This document shows, piece by piece, positions 8,549-17,058 of a DNA stretch of 64,000 bases. Origin of the DNA: Scytonema sp. UIC 10036 (GTDB lineage: Bacteria; Cyanobacteriota; Cyanobacteriia; Cyanobacteriales; Nostocaceae); NCBI RefSeq assembly GCF_009725235.1, contig NZ_WJFC01000003.1, forward strand, positions 1 through 64,000. Direction: 5' to 3'. The notes under the pieces were generated by a model. It was not told the origin of the DNA, did not search any database, and saw only the letters and a list, made by a program, of their open reading frames with translations. A program made the position numbers and the translations under genes. Position 1 is the first letter of the stretch; the number at the start of each line of letters is the position of its first letter.

Positions 8549-8935
8549 ACAATTATCTTTAAAAATTTTTGTAAAATATGAAAATGCTATCTTAATTAAG
8601 TAGCATATCTTAACTTAAAAACATGATTTTAGTTAATTTTGCTTCTTCATTTCATTAAGTACCTTGATTAAACTTAAATTTGCTTCTGTTTTCTCATACA
8701 TTTAAATAAATCTAAATTTTTTATGTATGAGTTTCTTCGCTTCTATGTTTTTTAGTCATATTTTCCATAATACTTAGATCTAATACTTAGATAATAATTC
8801 TACATCACAGTGGTTATGCTTGTTTAGTTAAAGAAAATGTTAATATATATATAAAGTTTTATGATTATTTAAATTAAATTTTATATATTTTACTATTCAT
8901 TTTTCAGTATTTTTTTGTTGAGTAAGGAGTCCTAT
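8549..8935. other. AT-rich intergenic region
   Basis: About 390 bases of very AT-rich sequence with no open frame of note and no copy of the TCCAC box. The only functional signal is the ribosome binding site AAGGAG (8924-8929) for the next gene. Confidence 0.6.
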
Positions 8936-9175
8936 ATGAAAACCAATTTTGTTCGGTCGAGTCTGTTATCTTTTGGTTTTATCTCAGCAATTTCATTAGC
9001 TGTTTTATCCTTTGGCAATCAACCCGCACGCGCTCAAACTTCTGAAAACTTCATAAACGTAAAAGACAAATTAGTTCAGGAATTTGGCGTAAATCCGAGC
9101 TTAGTTCGACCAATCACATCGTACTATCGTAATTTACCTATAATCGTAACACAGTCAACTCCGGTAGTACGATGA
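8936..9175 (+). CDS. Small secreted protein
   Basis: A 79-residue protein with a clear signal peptide (MKTNFVRSSLLSFGFISAIS, cleavage near ARAQT) and a mature part of about 45 residues with no cysteine. The AAGGAG site 6 bases before the ATG at 8936 decides this start over an in-frame TTG at 8915. The signal-peptide style matches the peptidoglycan-binding proteins at 4169 and 43043, but that domain is absent. Function unknown. A hairpin follows at 9216-9240. Confidence 0.65.
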   Translation: MKTNFVRSSLLSFGFISAISLAVLSFGNQPARAQTSENFINVKDKLVQEFGVNPSLVRPITSYYRNLPIIVTQSTPVVR

Positions 9176-9215
9176 GTAGAATAGAGCGCTTTTCACCTGC
9201 ATCAAATACATAAAT

Positions 9216-9240
9216 GTTGGGTTTCGTTCCTCAACCCAAC
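9216..9240 (+). terminator. Hairpin, possible terminator and dispersed repeat
   Basis: Arms GTTGGGT and ACCCAAC pair with an 11-base loop. The same GTTTCGTTCCTCAA core occurs in the repeat near 63365-63405, so this is a dispersed palindrome that may act as a terminator for the small secreted protein gene. Confidence 0.5.
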
Positions 9241-9438
9241 TTACGTTTTTCGTATTTTTAGGCAAAACCTACGCAGTATTGGATCGCTATTCCCATTGTC
9301 AATATGATTGGTACCCACTTTTCTGGTAAATTGACTTCGCTTGGGTTACTCAATTGGATTGAGTAAAAGAGAAGCGTAGCACTGATTTCATTGAGCAGCT
9401 ATTCCTTTAGTAGTAATTGTAATAATTTCCTGAAATTA

Positions 9439-9470
9439 TGCACGAGTTTTCCACTATTAAAGTTTAAATT
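9439..9470 (+). promoter_or_regulatory. TCCAC-type stress promoter, copy 5
   Basis: Box TGCACGAGTTTTCCACTATT at 9439-9458; hexamer TAAATT at 9465-9470. It is the stronger of two copies upstream of the fasciclin gene at 9772. Confidence 0.75.
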
Positions 9471-9661
9471 CAGATTGTTAATAGTTACTCGTTCCTTATA
9501 TTAAGTTGAGCTATTAAGTTGAGTAGCTCAACTTTTTCGTAAACTTGATATTCAAACGGGTTGAAGTGTCAAGATTTTTTTTAAGAATTCTTATTAATAA
9601 CTGGACAATCTAAACATCAATTTTGAGATGTTCGGTTAATGCTTTATAAAGATGAAATTTA

Positions 9662-9693
9662 TTCACGAAATTTCCACTATCTACCAATAACCT
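9662..9693 (+). promoter_or_regulatory. TCCAC-type stress promoter, copy 6 (degenerate)
   Basis: Box TTCACGAAATTTCCACTATC at 9662-9681; hexamer TAACCT at 9688-9693, still at the standard distance. It would give an 80-base leader for the fasciclin gene. With copy 5 it makes a tandem arrangement 223 bases apart. Confidence 0.55.
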
Positions 9694-9771
9694 TTAAAAG
9701 TGAAATCTCTTTGTCGTTCATTTTTCAAACACCCTTAAACAACTAGTCAAAGTATAGAGGAGGTAGTCTTT

Positions 9772-10524
9772 ATGAAACTCTCATTCAAATTATTTGCTGG
9801 TCTTGCTAGTGCTGTGGGTTTTGCATTTGGAATTCAGGTTCCTACTCTAGCTCAAGCCACCCCCAGACCAACTCAAGTCACCCCTACTCCTAAAGTTGTT
9901 CCAACTCCTAACATCAATAATGTACCTGCGTCAGATCTACCCTTCTTCACCAGTACAAACACTATTGTTGTACCCCGTAATGCCCAATCTATGACTGCTG
10001 GAGAAGTTGTATCCTTAAGTCCATCATTCGAGATGCTCAACTCTCTTTTGCAAGTTGCTGGGCAGAACTCCGATCTCATTTATGAAATCAATAATGATGA
10101 TGACTTTTACAGAGTTTACGCTCCTACTGATGAAGCTTTTGCTGCTCTTCCAATCGGCACTGTTAAACTTCTAGTACAACCGGAAAATCGAGACTTACTC
10201 AAACAAATTCTTTCTTATCACATTAGACAATCAGAAGGAGAAGTAGAGATCCAAGAATCCGGTATTGGAGCTACTTCCACCCCTAACGAGCGGTCATCAG
10301 CCGTATCTCAAGAGCCTGGATTAACTGGAGAAGTAAATGAAGGGTTAGATGCACAGACCTCTGAAGAATTAGTAAGATACAAAGCTCTTGTCATCGGTAC
10401 ACCCCTTCAGGTGGACAACGGTGTTATCTACCCTATTAATCGCTTGTTGCTCCCACCCGAACTGCAAGCTCAACTGAATTCCAGTCTTTATCCTGAAACT
10501 ACTCAGTTGGCTACAAGGAACTAA
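9772..10524 (+). CDS. Secreted fasciclin-domain protein
   Basis: A 250-residue protein with a signal peptide ending near LAQAT, a proline/threonine linker (TPRPTQVTPTPKVVPTP), and one fasciclin (FAS1) domain of about residues 85-240. The domain shows SLSPSFEMLNSLLQVAG, FYRVYAPTDEAFAALP, NRDLLKQILSYHI and GVIYPINRLLLPP. FAS1 domains mediate adhesion or matrix contacts. An insertion rich in E and S lies after the SYHI motif (about residues 160-195) and interrupts the usual H2 region. AGGAGG precedes the ATG. Two TCCAC-type promoters lie upstream. Two other fasciclin genes of this window (60544 intact, 39136 with the domain deleted) share the promoter type. Confidence 0.9.
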   Translation: MKLSFKLFAGLASAVGFAFGIQVPTLAQATPRPTQVTPTPKVVPTPNINNVPASDLPFFTSTNTIVVPRNAQSMTAGEVVSLSPSFEMLNSLLQVAGQNSDLIYEINNDDDFYRVYAPTDEAFAALPIGTVKLLVQPENRDLLKQILSYHIRQSEGEVEIQESGIGATSTPNERSSAVSQEPGLTGEVNEGLDAQTSEELVRYKALVIGTPLQVDNGVIYPINRLLLPPELQAQLNSSLYPETTQLATRN

Positions 10525-10537
10525 ATTTTTTCTATGT

Positions 10538-10577
10538 TTGGTTGGAGCGATCGCAAAGCACATTATACTCCAACCAA
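10538..10577 (+). terminator. Hairpin after the fasciclin gene
   Basis: Perfect 10-base arms TTGGTTGGAG and CTCCAACCAA enclose a 20-base loop that contains GCGATCGC. It starts 14 bases after the stop codon. No T-run follows. Confidence 0.6.
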
Positions 10578-10612
10578 GCTCCGCTTAATTGCCTCTAAGT
10601 GGAACTTTGAGG

Positions 10613-10637
10613 AGAGGGTTCTGAAAAGGAACCCTCT
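10613..10637 (+). terminator. Second strong hairpin
   Basis: Perfect 9-base arms AGAGGGTTC and GAACCCTCT with a 7-base loop. It may insulate the promoter at 10752 from the fasciclin gene. Confidence 0.5.
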
Positions 10638-10742
10638 GGGCATAACGGGCGATTCCTTTACCAATCAATATATGGCGAGCGCAAATTCACAACTAGAGTC
10701 ACATATGGTGAAAATGTCTTCTTCTAAATATGTTATTAATCA

Positions 10743-10967
10743 TATCAATTCTCCACGACTTTTCCACTATTTAATTGTTAAGTTGGAGAAACACAGCAGT
10801 TCTATTTGATCTGTGTAAATTATCAACCATTCCTGAACCAAGAGTGCTAAGAAAAGAGAGAAGAGAGAATTTGACGCGTGATTTAGGATTGCTAGAGTAT
10901 CTTGTTCGTTTATAGTTTTTTTACTTGGAATGACAACTCACATATTGCACCTGTTCCAAAAATCGTT
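10743..10967 (+). repeat. 225-bp duplicated promoter/leader, copy B
   Basis: About 90 percent identical to 7914-8138 without gaps. In copy A the block is followed directly by a gene; here it is followed by a run of T and GAATTC-rich sequence, with no gene for about 440 bases. Confidence 0.9.
10752..10784 (+). promoter_or_regulatory. TCCAC-type stress promoter, copy 7
   Basis: Box TCCACGACTTTTCCACTATT at 10752-10771; hexamer TAAGTT at 10779-10784. The next intact gene in this direction is at 11412, so the transcript would have a leader of about 620 bases that includes the remnant at 11222-11311. Confidence 0.7.
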
Positions 10968-11221
10968 TTTTTTTGCAATTTTTACAGTCTATGAATCCGT
11001 TTTCTTTGATAATAGCGCTGATTTGATGGGAGCCAAAGAGCTTGAATAATTCGTCAGAATTCAGAATTCAGAATTCAGAATCGATTTGGTTGGGGATTCC
11101 GACCCACAACCAATCATTAACCACCAAATTTACAATGCGTGGTGCGGTGTTTCACCACTTATTCATCCGCCAGTCCCACTCAGGTAATTCTGAATTCTGG
11201 CGACTGACTCCTGAATTCTTT

Positions 11222-11311
11222 CTTGTTAAATCCATATTTGAATCTACCTGTAAGCGGATAGGAAAAATCGGTAAGGCTGTCGGAATCCATGTAATTTTGG
11301 GGCATTTGTAA
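11222..11311 (+). pseudogene. Remnant copy of the 1333-1683 gene, C-terminus only
   Basis: Codons read LVKSIFESTCKRIGKIGKAV then GIHVILGHL and a stop. The C-terminus of the 1333-1683 product is nearly the same over 26 residues. Upstream of 11222 the similarity is lost in GAATTC-rich sequence (tandem GAATTCA units at about 11057-11080). It is a 3' fragment. Confidence 0.75.
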
Positions 11312-11411
11312 AGTTTCATTAAGTTAATAGACAAATATTTAGGGATCTGACTTTATCTTGTTTTTTTTCCTGCCCTATCTATGACCGTAAAGTTTTTAGT
11401 TAGGAGAGTTT

Positions 11412-11738
11412 ATGAATCAACTCAATCACCTAAGCCAAAAAAGTATTGAGCTAGTGGAAACAATTTGGGCGACACTCTGGGTGAGGCTACTGATTGTTCT
11501 TTTAGCTACTCTTTTATCTGCAATTGCAGGTCCTAGTTCCGCGCTCAATCCCTATCTCTGTCCTGGCTTTTTGTACAGAGAGCCTTACAACCATAGGGTC
11601 TTGGTTCCTCAGTCATGCCCACCTAATACTATAACCCAACAGCAGCTTGCGCGAGCACAATCTCCTAATCAGTTCGAGGAATGCAGTTACACCAAGGGCT
11701 TGTCCTGTTCAATCGCCTCTGTTGTAGAATTGCAATAA
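11412..11738 (+). CDS. Small secreted cysteine-containing protein
   Basis: A 108-residue protein with a long hydrophobic signal segment (LLIVLLATLLSAIAGPSSA). The mature part contains PYNHRVLVPQSCPPNTITQ. The same core, PYNQRVVVPQVCRPNAITQ, occurs in the protein at 50500-50961, so the two define a small paralogous family with conserved cysteines and no known function. TAGGAGAG precedes the ATG. It may be served by the duplicated promoter at 10752-10784. Confidence 0.7.
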   Translation: MNQLNHLSQKSIELVETIWATLWVRLLIVLLATLLSAIAGPSSALNPYLCPGFLYREPYNHRVLVPQSCPPNTITQQQLARAQSPNQFEECSYTKGLSCSIASVVELQ

Positions 11739-12296
11739 CGCGACATATGGGTGGCGGGCATTCGACGCCATCGTTCTAACTTTAGAGCATAGATAATCAA
11801 GTGTTTGGCGCTGTTCTTGATTGAAGCATATGGAGTTGACTAGTGCTGGATTCGGTGTTTTTAAATAAGGATGTGAGATTACAAATCGGCTGGCTGGGAT
11901 TGGTTATGCTCTTGGCGTTCGTTAGTGGTGGTTTGTTTTTCTCTAAAAAAACGCTATAAACTCCCAAAACTCGGAAACAATTAATCGTGTAATCGTGTAC
12001 GCGGATTCATGCCAATGCGAGGCTAAATCGCCAACAGTGTCGAGGATTGAATCACTCTTTTTTTCACGAGACTCAATCGCGAATAGTCTTCGTATTACAC
12101 CGTTTATCTGACAATGCTTTTTCTAAGTGTTACACGGTATCACCTTTAGAAGATCCAGAATCACCTTGTTTCCTTGGACAGTAAGGTGTTAATTCCTCTC
12201 ATCCTGACAAATTATTTATCTATAGTGCTGATACCTACGACTATCTTCATCGCCGCAAAAAAAGGAAAAAGCGCAAAAATTAACTAAATAAACTTT
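11739..12296. other. Intergenic region of about 560 bases
   Basis: No large frame. A possible micro-ORF starts at GTG 11873 (see next entry). The last third reads, in one frame, as a basic tail (YLHRRKKRKKRKN) before a stop, which may be the end of a decayed gene that I cannot identify. Confidence 0.4.
11873..11959 (+). CDS. Possible 28-residue membrane micro-protein
   Basis: GTG start with AAGG about 4 bases before it; the product is one hydrophobic helix (IGWLGLVMLLAFVSGGLFF) with a basic end. Single-helix peptides of this kind occur in cyanobacteria, but nothing else supports this one. Confidence 0.2.
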   Translation: MRLQIGWLGLVMLLAFVSGGLFFSKKTL

Positions 12297-12920
12297 ATGG
12301 TTGAGTGGATTACTAACGTTATTTCTTCCCTTGGTTATCTAGGAATCGGTGTATTGATGACGATAGAAGGCTTTTTCCCACCCTTACCCTCCGAGTTGAT
12401 TCTGTCCTTAGCAGGATTTAGTGTCACTCAGGGGAAGTTAAGCAGTTTACTTTGGGTAGTTGTGGCAGGGACAATAGGCTCTGTAATAGGTGTTCTCCCC
12501 TGGTATTATATTGGCAAGCTTGTGGGTGAACAACGGTTGAGAGAGTGGATAGACAAACATGGTAAGTGGCTGAGGTTATCTGGTAAGGACATTGACAGAA
12601 TGAACCATTGGTTTGGAAAATATGGACGAAGGGCGGTGTTATTTGGTCGGCTTGTCCCAACCATTCGCACTTACATTTCTATCCCTGCAGGTATAGAAGC
12701 GATGCCTTTGCTGCATTTCTTACTCTATTCCTTAGTAGGTATTTCCTTGTGGGTGGGACTTTTAGCATACGCAGGCTATGTACTAGGACAAAATTACCAA
12801 CTGGTGAAAAAGTTCTTGAGCTTCATTGTTCTGGTTATAATTGCAGCAATCGTAATTGTTTATGGAAGTAGGTTCATCATGCATCGGATGCGTAAGCAAG
12901 CAGGAAAGAGCAGACGCTAA
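12297..12920 (+). CDS. DedA-family membrane protein
   Basis: A 207-residue integral membrane protein of the DedA/SNARE-associated family, now thought to act in lipid carrier (undecaprenyl phosphate or phospholipid) translocation. Landmarks are IEGFFPPLPSELILSLAGF, GSVIGVLPWYYIGKLVG, WFGKYGRRAVLFGRLVPTIR with the conserved G-R-P-R region, and YISIPAGIEAMPLLHFL. About five membrane segments, basic C-terminus. It has no visible operon partner and no TCCAC-type promoter. Confidence 0.92.
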   Translation: MVEWITNVISSLGYLGIGVLMTIEGFFPPLPSELILSLAGFSVTQGKLSSLLWVVVAGTIGSVIGVLPWYYIGKLVGEQRLREWIDKHGKWLRLSGKDIDRMNHWFGKYGRRAVLFGRLVPTIRTYISIPAGIEAMPLLHFLLYSLVGISLWVGLLAYAGYVLGQNYQLVKKFLSFIVLVIIAAIVIVYGSRFIMHRMRKQAGKSRR

Positions 12921-12956
12921 GTAAGCTTAATGTAGAAATTACGAATTATTTCGATA

Positions 12957-13727
12957 CTACTGACTAGCAGCAATTTTCCTTTGTAAAGCATCAATTCGGT
13001 CTTCTGTCGCTGGGTGAGTGCTCAAAAATTTTGGTTGGTTCGGCTGTCTCTCCAACTTTCTCAAGAATGCAATTATCGCATTTGGATCGTAACCTGCTCG
13101 TCGTATATACTGCAATCCTTTGGTATCAGCATTGAATTCTGCTTCACGACTATTGGGTAGGTTTACAGCCAGTTGATAAGCTACACCAGCCAAGGCGCTA
13201 CGATCTATATCAGCAAGAGAGGCTACACCTTGAGCTATTTGCGCTTGTTTAAGCCGATTGACGAGATCGTCATTACAAATGTGAGCAATTTCATGACCTA
13301 AAACTGCTGCTAACTGAGCCTCATTATCCACCGCATTCAGTAACCCTCTGTTGATATATACATAGCCGCCTGTCGTCGCAAAGGCGTTAATGCTTGAGTC
13401 TTGAACTACATGAAAGTTGAAAGGAGTTTCAGAACAGCCACTAGCTTGAACTAAGCGCTGACCTACTCGGCTAACATAATCATTGGTAGTGAGGTTGTAA
13501 TTTCTGCGTACCTGTTGGTGAATGTCACTACCTAGTGCAACTTTTTGTTTTGTTGAGAGGTTAGAGATTTGGTAAAGCTGAATTCCACGCAAAAGTAATT
13601 CTCCTATGGAAATTGCACTTGCTGGAGCTGGAGTTGTTAATCCCACACCAACAGCGGTACCCAAGCCACCAAGAAACAAAGCAATACCTCTACGCCATTT
13701 AGAAAATTGAGAACCAATCATAGTCAA
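12957..13727 (-). CDS. M48-family metalloprotease
   Basis: A 256-residue exported protease. The N-terminus has a hydrophobic segment (IALFLGGLGTAVGVGLTTPA). The catalytic zinc motif HEIAH lies in LAAVLGHEIAHICNDD (about residue 150), and the third ligand is in NSREAEFNADTKGLQYI. The order is that of the BepA/LoiP type of periplasmic quality-control proteases, without the TPR part. A paralogue begins at 63801 at the window end; both share the pattern L-L-L-x-G-x-Q-x-x-Q before the protease domain. Confidence 0.92.
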   Translation of the reverse strand: MTMIGSQFSKWRRGIALFLGGLGTAVGVGLTTPAPASAISIGELLLRGIQLYQISNLSTKQKVALGSDIHQQVRRNYNLTTNDYVSRVGQRLVQASGCSETPFNFHVVQDSSINAFATTGGYVYINRGLLNAVDNEAQLAAVLGHEIAHICNDDLVNRLKQAQIAQGVASLADIDRSALAGVAYQLAVNLPNSREAEFNADTKGLQYIRRAGYDPNAIIAFLRKLERQPNQPKFLSTHPATEDRIDALQRKIAASQ

Positions 13728-14296
13728 AATGTCAAAAGTGAATGTTTTCCAGTCAAAAAAGTTGGTTTAGTCTTTTTGTTATCAGCAACAATCTTACAAT
13801 TAGGAGGATTAAAGATAACAAAATCTTTTATTTAGTAGATTCTATTTTGCTCAATCCACCTATCATGTTTCCTTAATGAAAATATAGGTCTCTAATCCCA
13901 AAGAAGAACTTGACACAAAGAAAGAGTTTGAGTGGTCAACTCCACTGCTACAAAAATCATTCGCTAGTAAGGTGTTTTCTTGAACCAGAAGAATTTTTTA
14001 TCCTACTTTATACATTATAAACTAACGACTCCCTTACTGCTGGAAGATTCTTTATAAGAGTCAGTAGGCATAGCCCTACATATTTATACGGTAGGCACTC
14101 CAAAAAACGGGATTTTATAGCGATTCGGGAGTAGCATGGAGTTAGTATTACTATTTATTTAAAACATTTAAGTGGGAACATTTAGATAAATAAAGATGTT
14201 TTATTTTTTTAGCTCAGGAGTTATACCATTTGTGTATAAACTAACCTGTAGATTATGATTTCTCAGTTTCGTTTTATAGGTAGACTTAGGCAGGCT
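13728..14296. other. Intergenic region of about 570 bases
   Basis: AT-rich spacer between the M48 gene and the hydrolase remnant. I see no gene, no TCCAC box and no strong hairpin. Confidence 0.5.
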
Positions 14297-14649
14297 TTAT
14301 CGAGCAGTTTGTTCAAGCTGAGTGGGGGTAAGAGATGTCACTAACGAAAGCGGTAGTGGCTTCTGACTGATAGCATTGACGTAATCTGCGCTTAGGTAGC
14401 GACGGTAACTTGATTGATCGATGACGTAAGTTAGAAAAAAAGGAACACTCAAAGCTTGAACGTAACTACGCGCCAAGGCAGGGCTAGGACCAGTAACCTC
14501 TGTGGGAACGGGAATAGCAGCATTCGGTGATTCTGCGATCGCGGGATAAGTCATTGAGCTTGAGAACTGACGTAGCGTGCGTAGACAGCCAAGTTATCAT
14601 TCACAATGCCTGTCTTAGCATAGGCTTCGAGAGAAATTAATAGGGATAG
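14297..14649 (-). pseudogene. Remnant of a DUF1400-type alpha/beta hydrolase
   Basis: Two pieces lie in different frames on the minus strand. The first (about 14649-14555) reads LEAYAKTGIVNDNLAVYARY, like the N-terminal DUF1400 region of cyanobacterial alpha/beta hydrolases, and ends in a stop. The second (14554-14297, 85 codons) reads YVQALSVPFFLTYVIDQSSY and YLSADYVNAISQKPLPLSLV, like the C-terminal end of the same proteins. The catalytic middle is missing, so this looks like an internal deletion. The second piece could still be read from its own ATG. The family assignment rests on memory of the motif pattern. Confidence 0.5.
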
Positions 14650-14659
14650 ACAGCAAACC

Positions 14660-15523
14660 CTATTTAGCGCTTTGTGGCAATGCTGATGGATATATACCTT
14701 CAACAATCAACACAGGCTTAGTGTTATAATCTGCTTCTAGCTGTTTTCGCAACTGTGGGTCAAAAGCAAAATTGTAGTCTCTCTCAAGCTCAGCGATAAC
14801 GAATTGGCGAAGTGTACCAGTAGCAACAATCCTTTCGCCTTGTTTAATAGGAGCTTTGTCCTTTAGTTGATTTGTAACCAAGACTAACAATGGGTTATTG
14901 CCAAGGAGTGTATCATCTTCAAGAACAAATGCATTAGGACCATAAATTCTTGCAATATCAGCAGGTACAGCAATAACTTTGTTGTAGTACATCTTTGGAT
15001 TTTCTGCGATTTCACCTGGTACCGGCGCTAGTGCAATCGATCGTGCAATAATTGCAGGTCTACCTTCATATTCTCGATACAAATCTTGTTGACCTAAATC
15101 CAAGCCGTACTCTTGCTTAATAGCATTGATGTTAAACTTAGCAACCGTACCCGTAACTTGCAATCTTGCATCCTGAGGTTCAGGTAAGTTAACAGGCTTA
15201 CCTGTATTATTCACAACTGCAATTCTTTCACCACCAAAAACTTCCCTATCAGTAATTGTAAATACGTTATCACTCACCCTATTGATAGGTTGGCTTCTAA
15301 CAGTAACGAGTTTACCGATGAGGGCATCTGTATTCTTGCTAACTTCTGGTGCAGTAACGTTTTCTTTTTCTGCTATAGTGTCTGCCGTCGGTTCAGAAGT
15401 AGTTGCTTGCTGCTCATTGTTGGCACAAGCGGGAAGAAGTAAAGCCGTTAATGCAATGGCTGTGGCACTTATACGAATATTCCAACTTCCTTTGTAATTA
15501 TGATATTTATTCAGCATTGTCAT
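14660..15523 (-). CDS. Repeat-containing lipoprotein, unknown family
   Basis: A 287-residue lipoprotein with the lipobox LLPAC at about residue 32. The mature protein is built of three related units of 60-70 residues. Each has a V-x-G-x-V or V-x-x-T-L-R-Q-F-V core and the recurring piece ERDYNFAFDPQLRKQLEADY / KQEYGLDLGQQDLYREYEGR plus KPVLIVEGIYPSA. The fold may be OB-like, but I cannot name it. The paralogue at 56308-57129 has the same architecture. Each gene is preceded by a TCCAC-type promoter (here 15695-15726, about 170 bases upstream). AGGAGG lies before the ATG. Confidence 0.8.
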   Translation of the reverse strand: MTMLNKYHNYKGSWNIRISATAIALTALLLPACANNEQQATTSEPTADTIAEKENVTAPEVSKNTDALIGKLVTVRSQPINRVSDNVFTITDREVFGGERIAVVNNTGKPVNLPEPQDARLQVTGTVAKFNINAIKQEYGLDLGQQDLYREYEGRPAIIARSIALAPVPGEIAENPKMYYNKVIAVPADIARIYGPNAFVLEDDTLLGNNPLLVLVTNQLKDKAPIKQGERIVATGTLRQFVIAELERDYNFAFDPQLRKQLEADYNTKPVLIVEGIYPSALPQSAK

Positions 15524-15604
15524 TTTTCCTCCTTTACTCTTTTCCGGGTACTAAGATTACCGATGTAATTTCTTCTCCCCTGTTCGCTAAAAGCAGCTAA
15601 CCCA

Positions 15605-15665
15605 AAGTAGTCCTTGCCTTACGGACTAAGCTTGTATAGCCGCGAATTCTATTCGCTAGGTATTT
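15605..15665. repeat. Fragment of the MITE-family internal sequence
   Basis: GTCCTTGCCTTACGGACT and TGTATAGCCGCGAATTCTAT match the interior of the element at 16383-16547 (GTCCTTGCCTTGCGGACT and TGTATAGCCCCAGAATTC). No terminal repeats are present. Confidence 0.6.
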
Positions 15666-15694
15666 TGACAAAATTGGCATAGTACCATAGTTTA

Positions 15695-15726
15695 AGCATA
15701 AGTCTCAAAGGTGGAAAACTGGTGGA
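15695..15726 (-). promoter_or_regulatory. TCCAC-type stress promoter, copy 8
   Basis: Minus strand: box TCCACCAGTTTTCCACCTTT (15726-15707), then TATGCT (15700-15695). It points toward the lipoprotein gene that starts at 15523. Confidence 0.8.
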
Positions 15727-17058
15727 GAACGCTAGGAATTTTTCAATTGCCTTTCTATTTCTTATTTCTCGTACAACTGTAGAGTTTAGTGATTTCCAAA
15801 TCAAGAAATAAATTATCCCGGAATGTGGTATGGGCGTCGTCACTGCCCAGTTTATAGGACGAGCTAGAAGCCCATTCCAAAAAAAGTTGAATATTTTTTA
15901 ATTTGGAATTTCCTTAGATAAAGGTATGGCGAAATGGCTCAGTCACACTGATTTAAGCTCCCTTTGTTTTAAAGTACCTAACTTTGAAGTTTAATATTTT
16001 TACTTTTAATTTATCAAAATTTAACGTTAATTTAACCGCTGAGTTTTCAACTATTAATTAACCTAAAAAAATCTGGTTTTTCTTTTAAGCATTCAAACAA
16101 ACGAACCTCAGCAAATTATATTGCCTGCAATCAAAGCTAGTAGTCTGATAAGACAACTTTAGATGGCTTGTAAGGCTTTAGCCCTCTTTAAGCGCTCTTG
16201 GCGCGACTGCAAACTCTTCAATTCTGGGTTGCTAAACCACTAATTTATGTACTCACAAGGTAAAAGCAAACGACTCTGTTAGAGCAACTTTCATCCGCTG
16301 ATGCCGAAGTTATCACAAGACTTTTGTTGAGGGACTCTCTAGAAATTCAGTCTCCCACAATTGACCAAATACTGTAATCTCTGGGAGCATCCCAATTTGC
16401 AAAAAACACCCTTGCGATGTTCGTAATCGCGTCTATACAAACAAAGTCCACGTAGGTGGACTTTCTATAAGTCCTTGCCTTGCGGACTTAGATTGTATAG
16501 CCCCAGAATTCTATTCTGAGGGCAATGTGCCAAATTGGGATGCTCCCTAATCTCTTCAAGAAATTGTAATTTGTATAACCAAAATAAATTTTGAAGTTAG
16601 TGATTTAAACTTTTGTTTAAAATTTGTTTAAAATTATGTTAAAAAACAAAAATCAAAAATAATTTATTCCTCAAGATACACGAAAAGTTAGTTATCCATC
16701 TAGAAAATGTTAGTGTCTTTAATAAACAAGTTTTATTACTTTGTAACCAAAGTTCTGTAGCTGCAAAGTCAAAAAAATCACATACGAGTTTACGAAAATA
16801 TTAATAACTTGTGTGTTGTAAGTTAGTCAGCGGAAATAAACAAAACTCAGTTAAAAAATATAAATTGTTCTGAAACTTTTATCCATAATGAATGACAAAT
16901 ATGGTTGTAAATAGTTAACGCTATTTATGCAGACCAACTAAGTGGAAATAATAAGGTTTTTCCTCCAGCTATTATCTCTGTTACTTTTCAATAAGCTTTT
17001 TTAAGCAAAGAGTGAGTTTAGTTCTTATTAATAAAAACTAGAAGTAGGTCATTTAAAA
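15727..17058. other. Long non-coding region upstream of the ECF transporter
   Basis: About 1.3 kb with no supported gene apart from the MITE at 16383-16547. The 500 bases before the ECF operon are strongly AT-rich and carry no riboswitch that I recognise. A weak look-alike of the TCCAC box near 16039-16058 is not counted. Confidence 0.5.
16383..16547. mobile_element. 165-bp MITE with 17-bp terminal repeats and 8-bp target duplication
   Basis: The left end GGGAGCATCCCAATTTG (16383-16399) and the right end CAAATTGGGATGCTCCC (16531-16547) are perfect inverted repeats of 17 bases. The flanking 8 bases are identical: TAATCTCT at 16375-16382 and again at 16548-16555. The interior is two small hairpins (GTCCACGTAGGTGGAC, and GTCCTTGCCTTGCGGAC) and contains no gene, so it must be moved by a transposase encoded elsewhere that makes 8-base staggered cuts. 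Partial relatives are at 2100-2186, 15605-15665 and 53240-53335. Confidence 0.9.

Noticed and set aside
11057..11080. Short tandem GAATTCA units, possible CRISPR-like repeat
   Set aside because: Only three 7-base units with no spacers; a simple local repeat.
15649..15843. Open frame of 64 codons on the minus strand upstream of the lipoprotein gene
   Set aside because: It overlaps promoter copy 8 and a repeat fragment, and its translation looks random.
16039..16058. Possible twentieth TCCAC box (GCTGAGTTTTCAACTATT) upstream of the ECF operon
   Set aside because: First unit absent, second unit mutated to TCAAC, and the ECF start is 1 kb away; it does not meet the pattern of the other copies.
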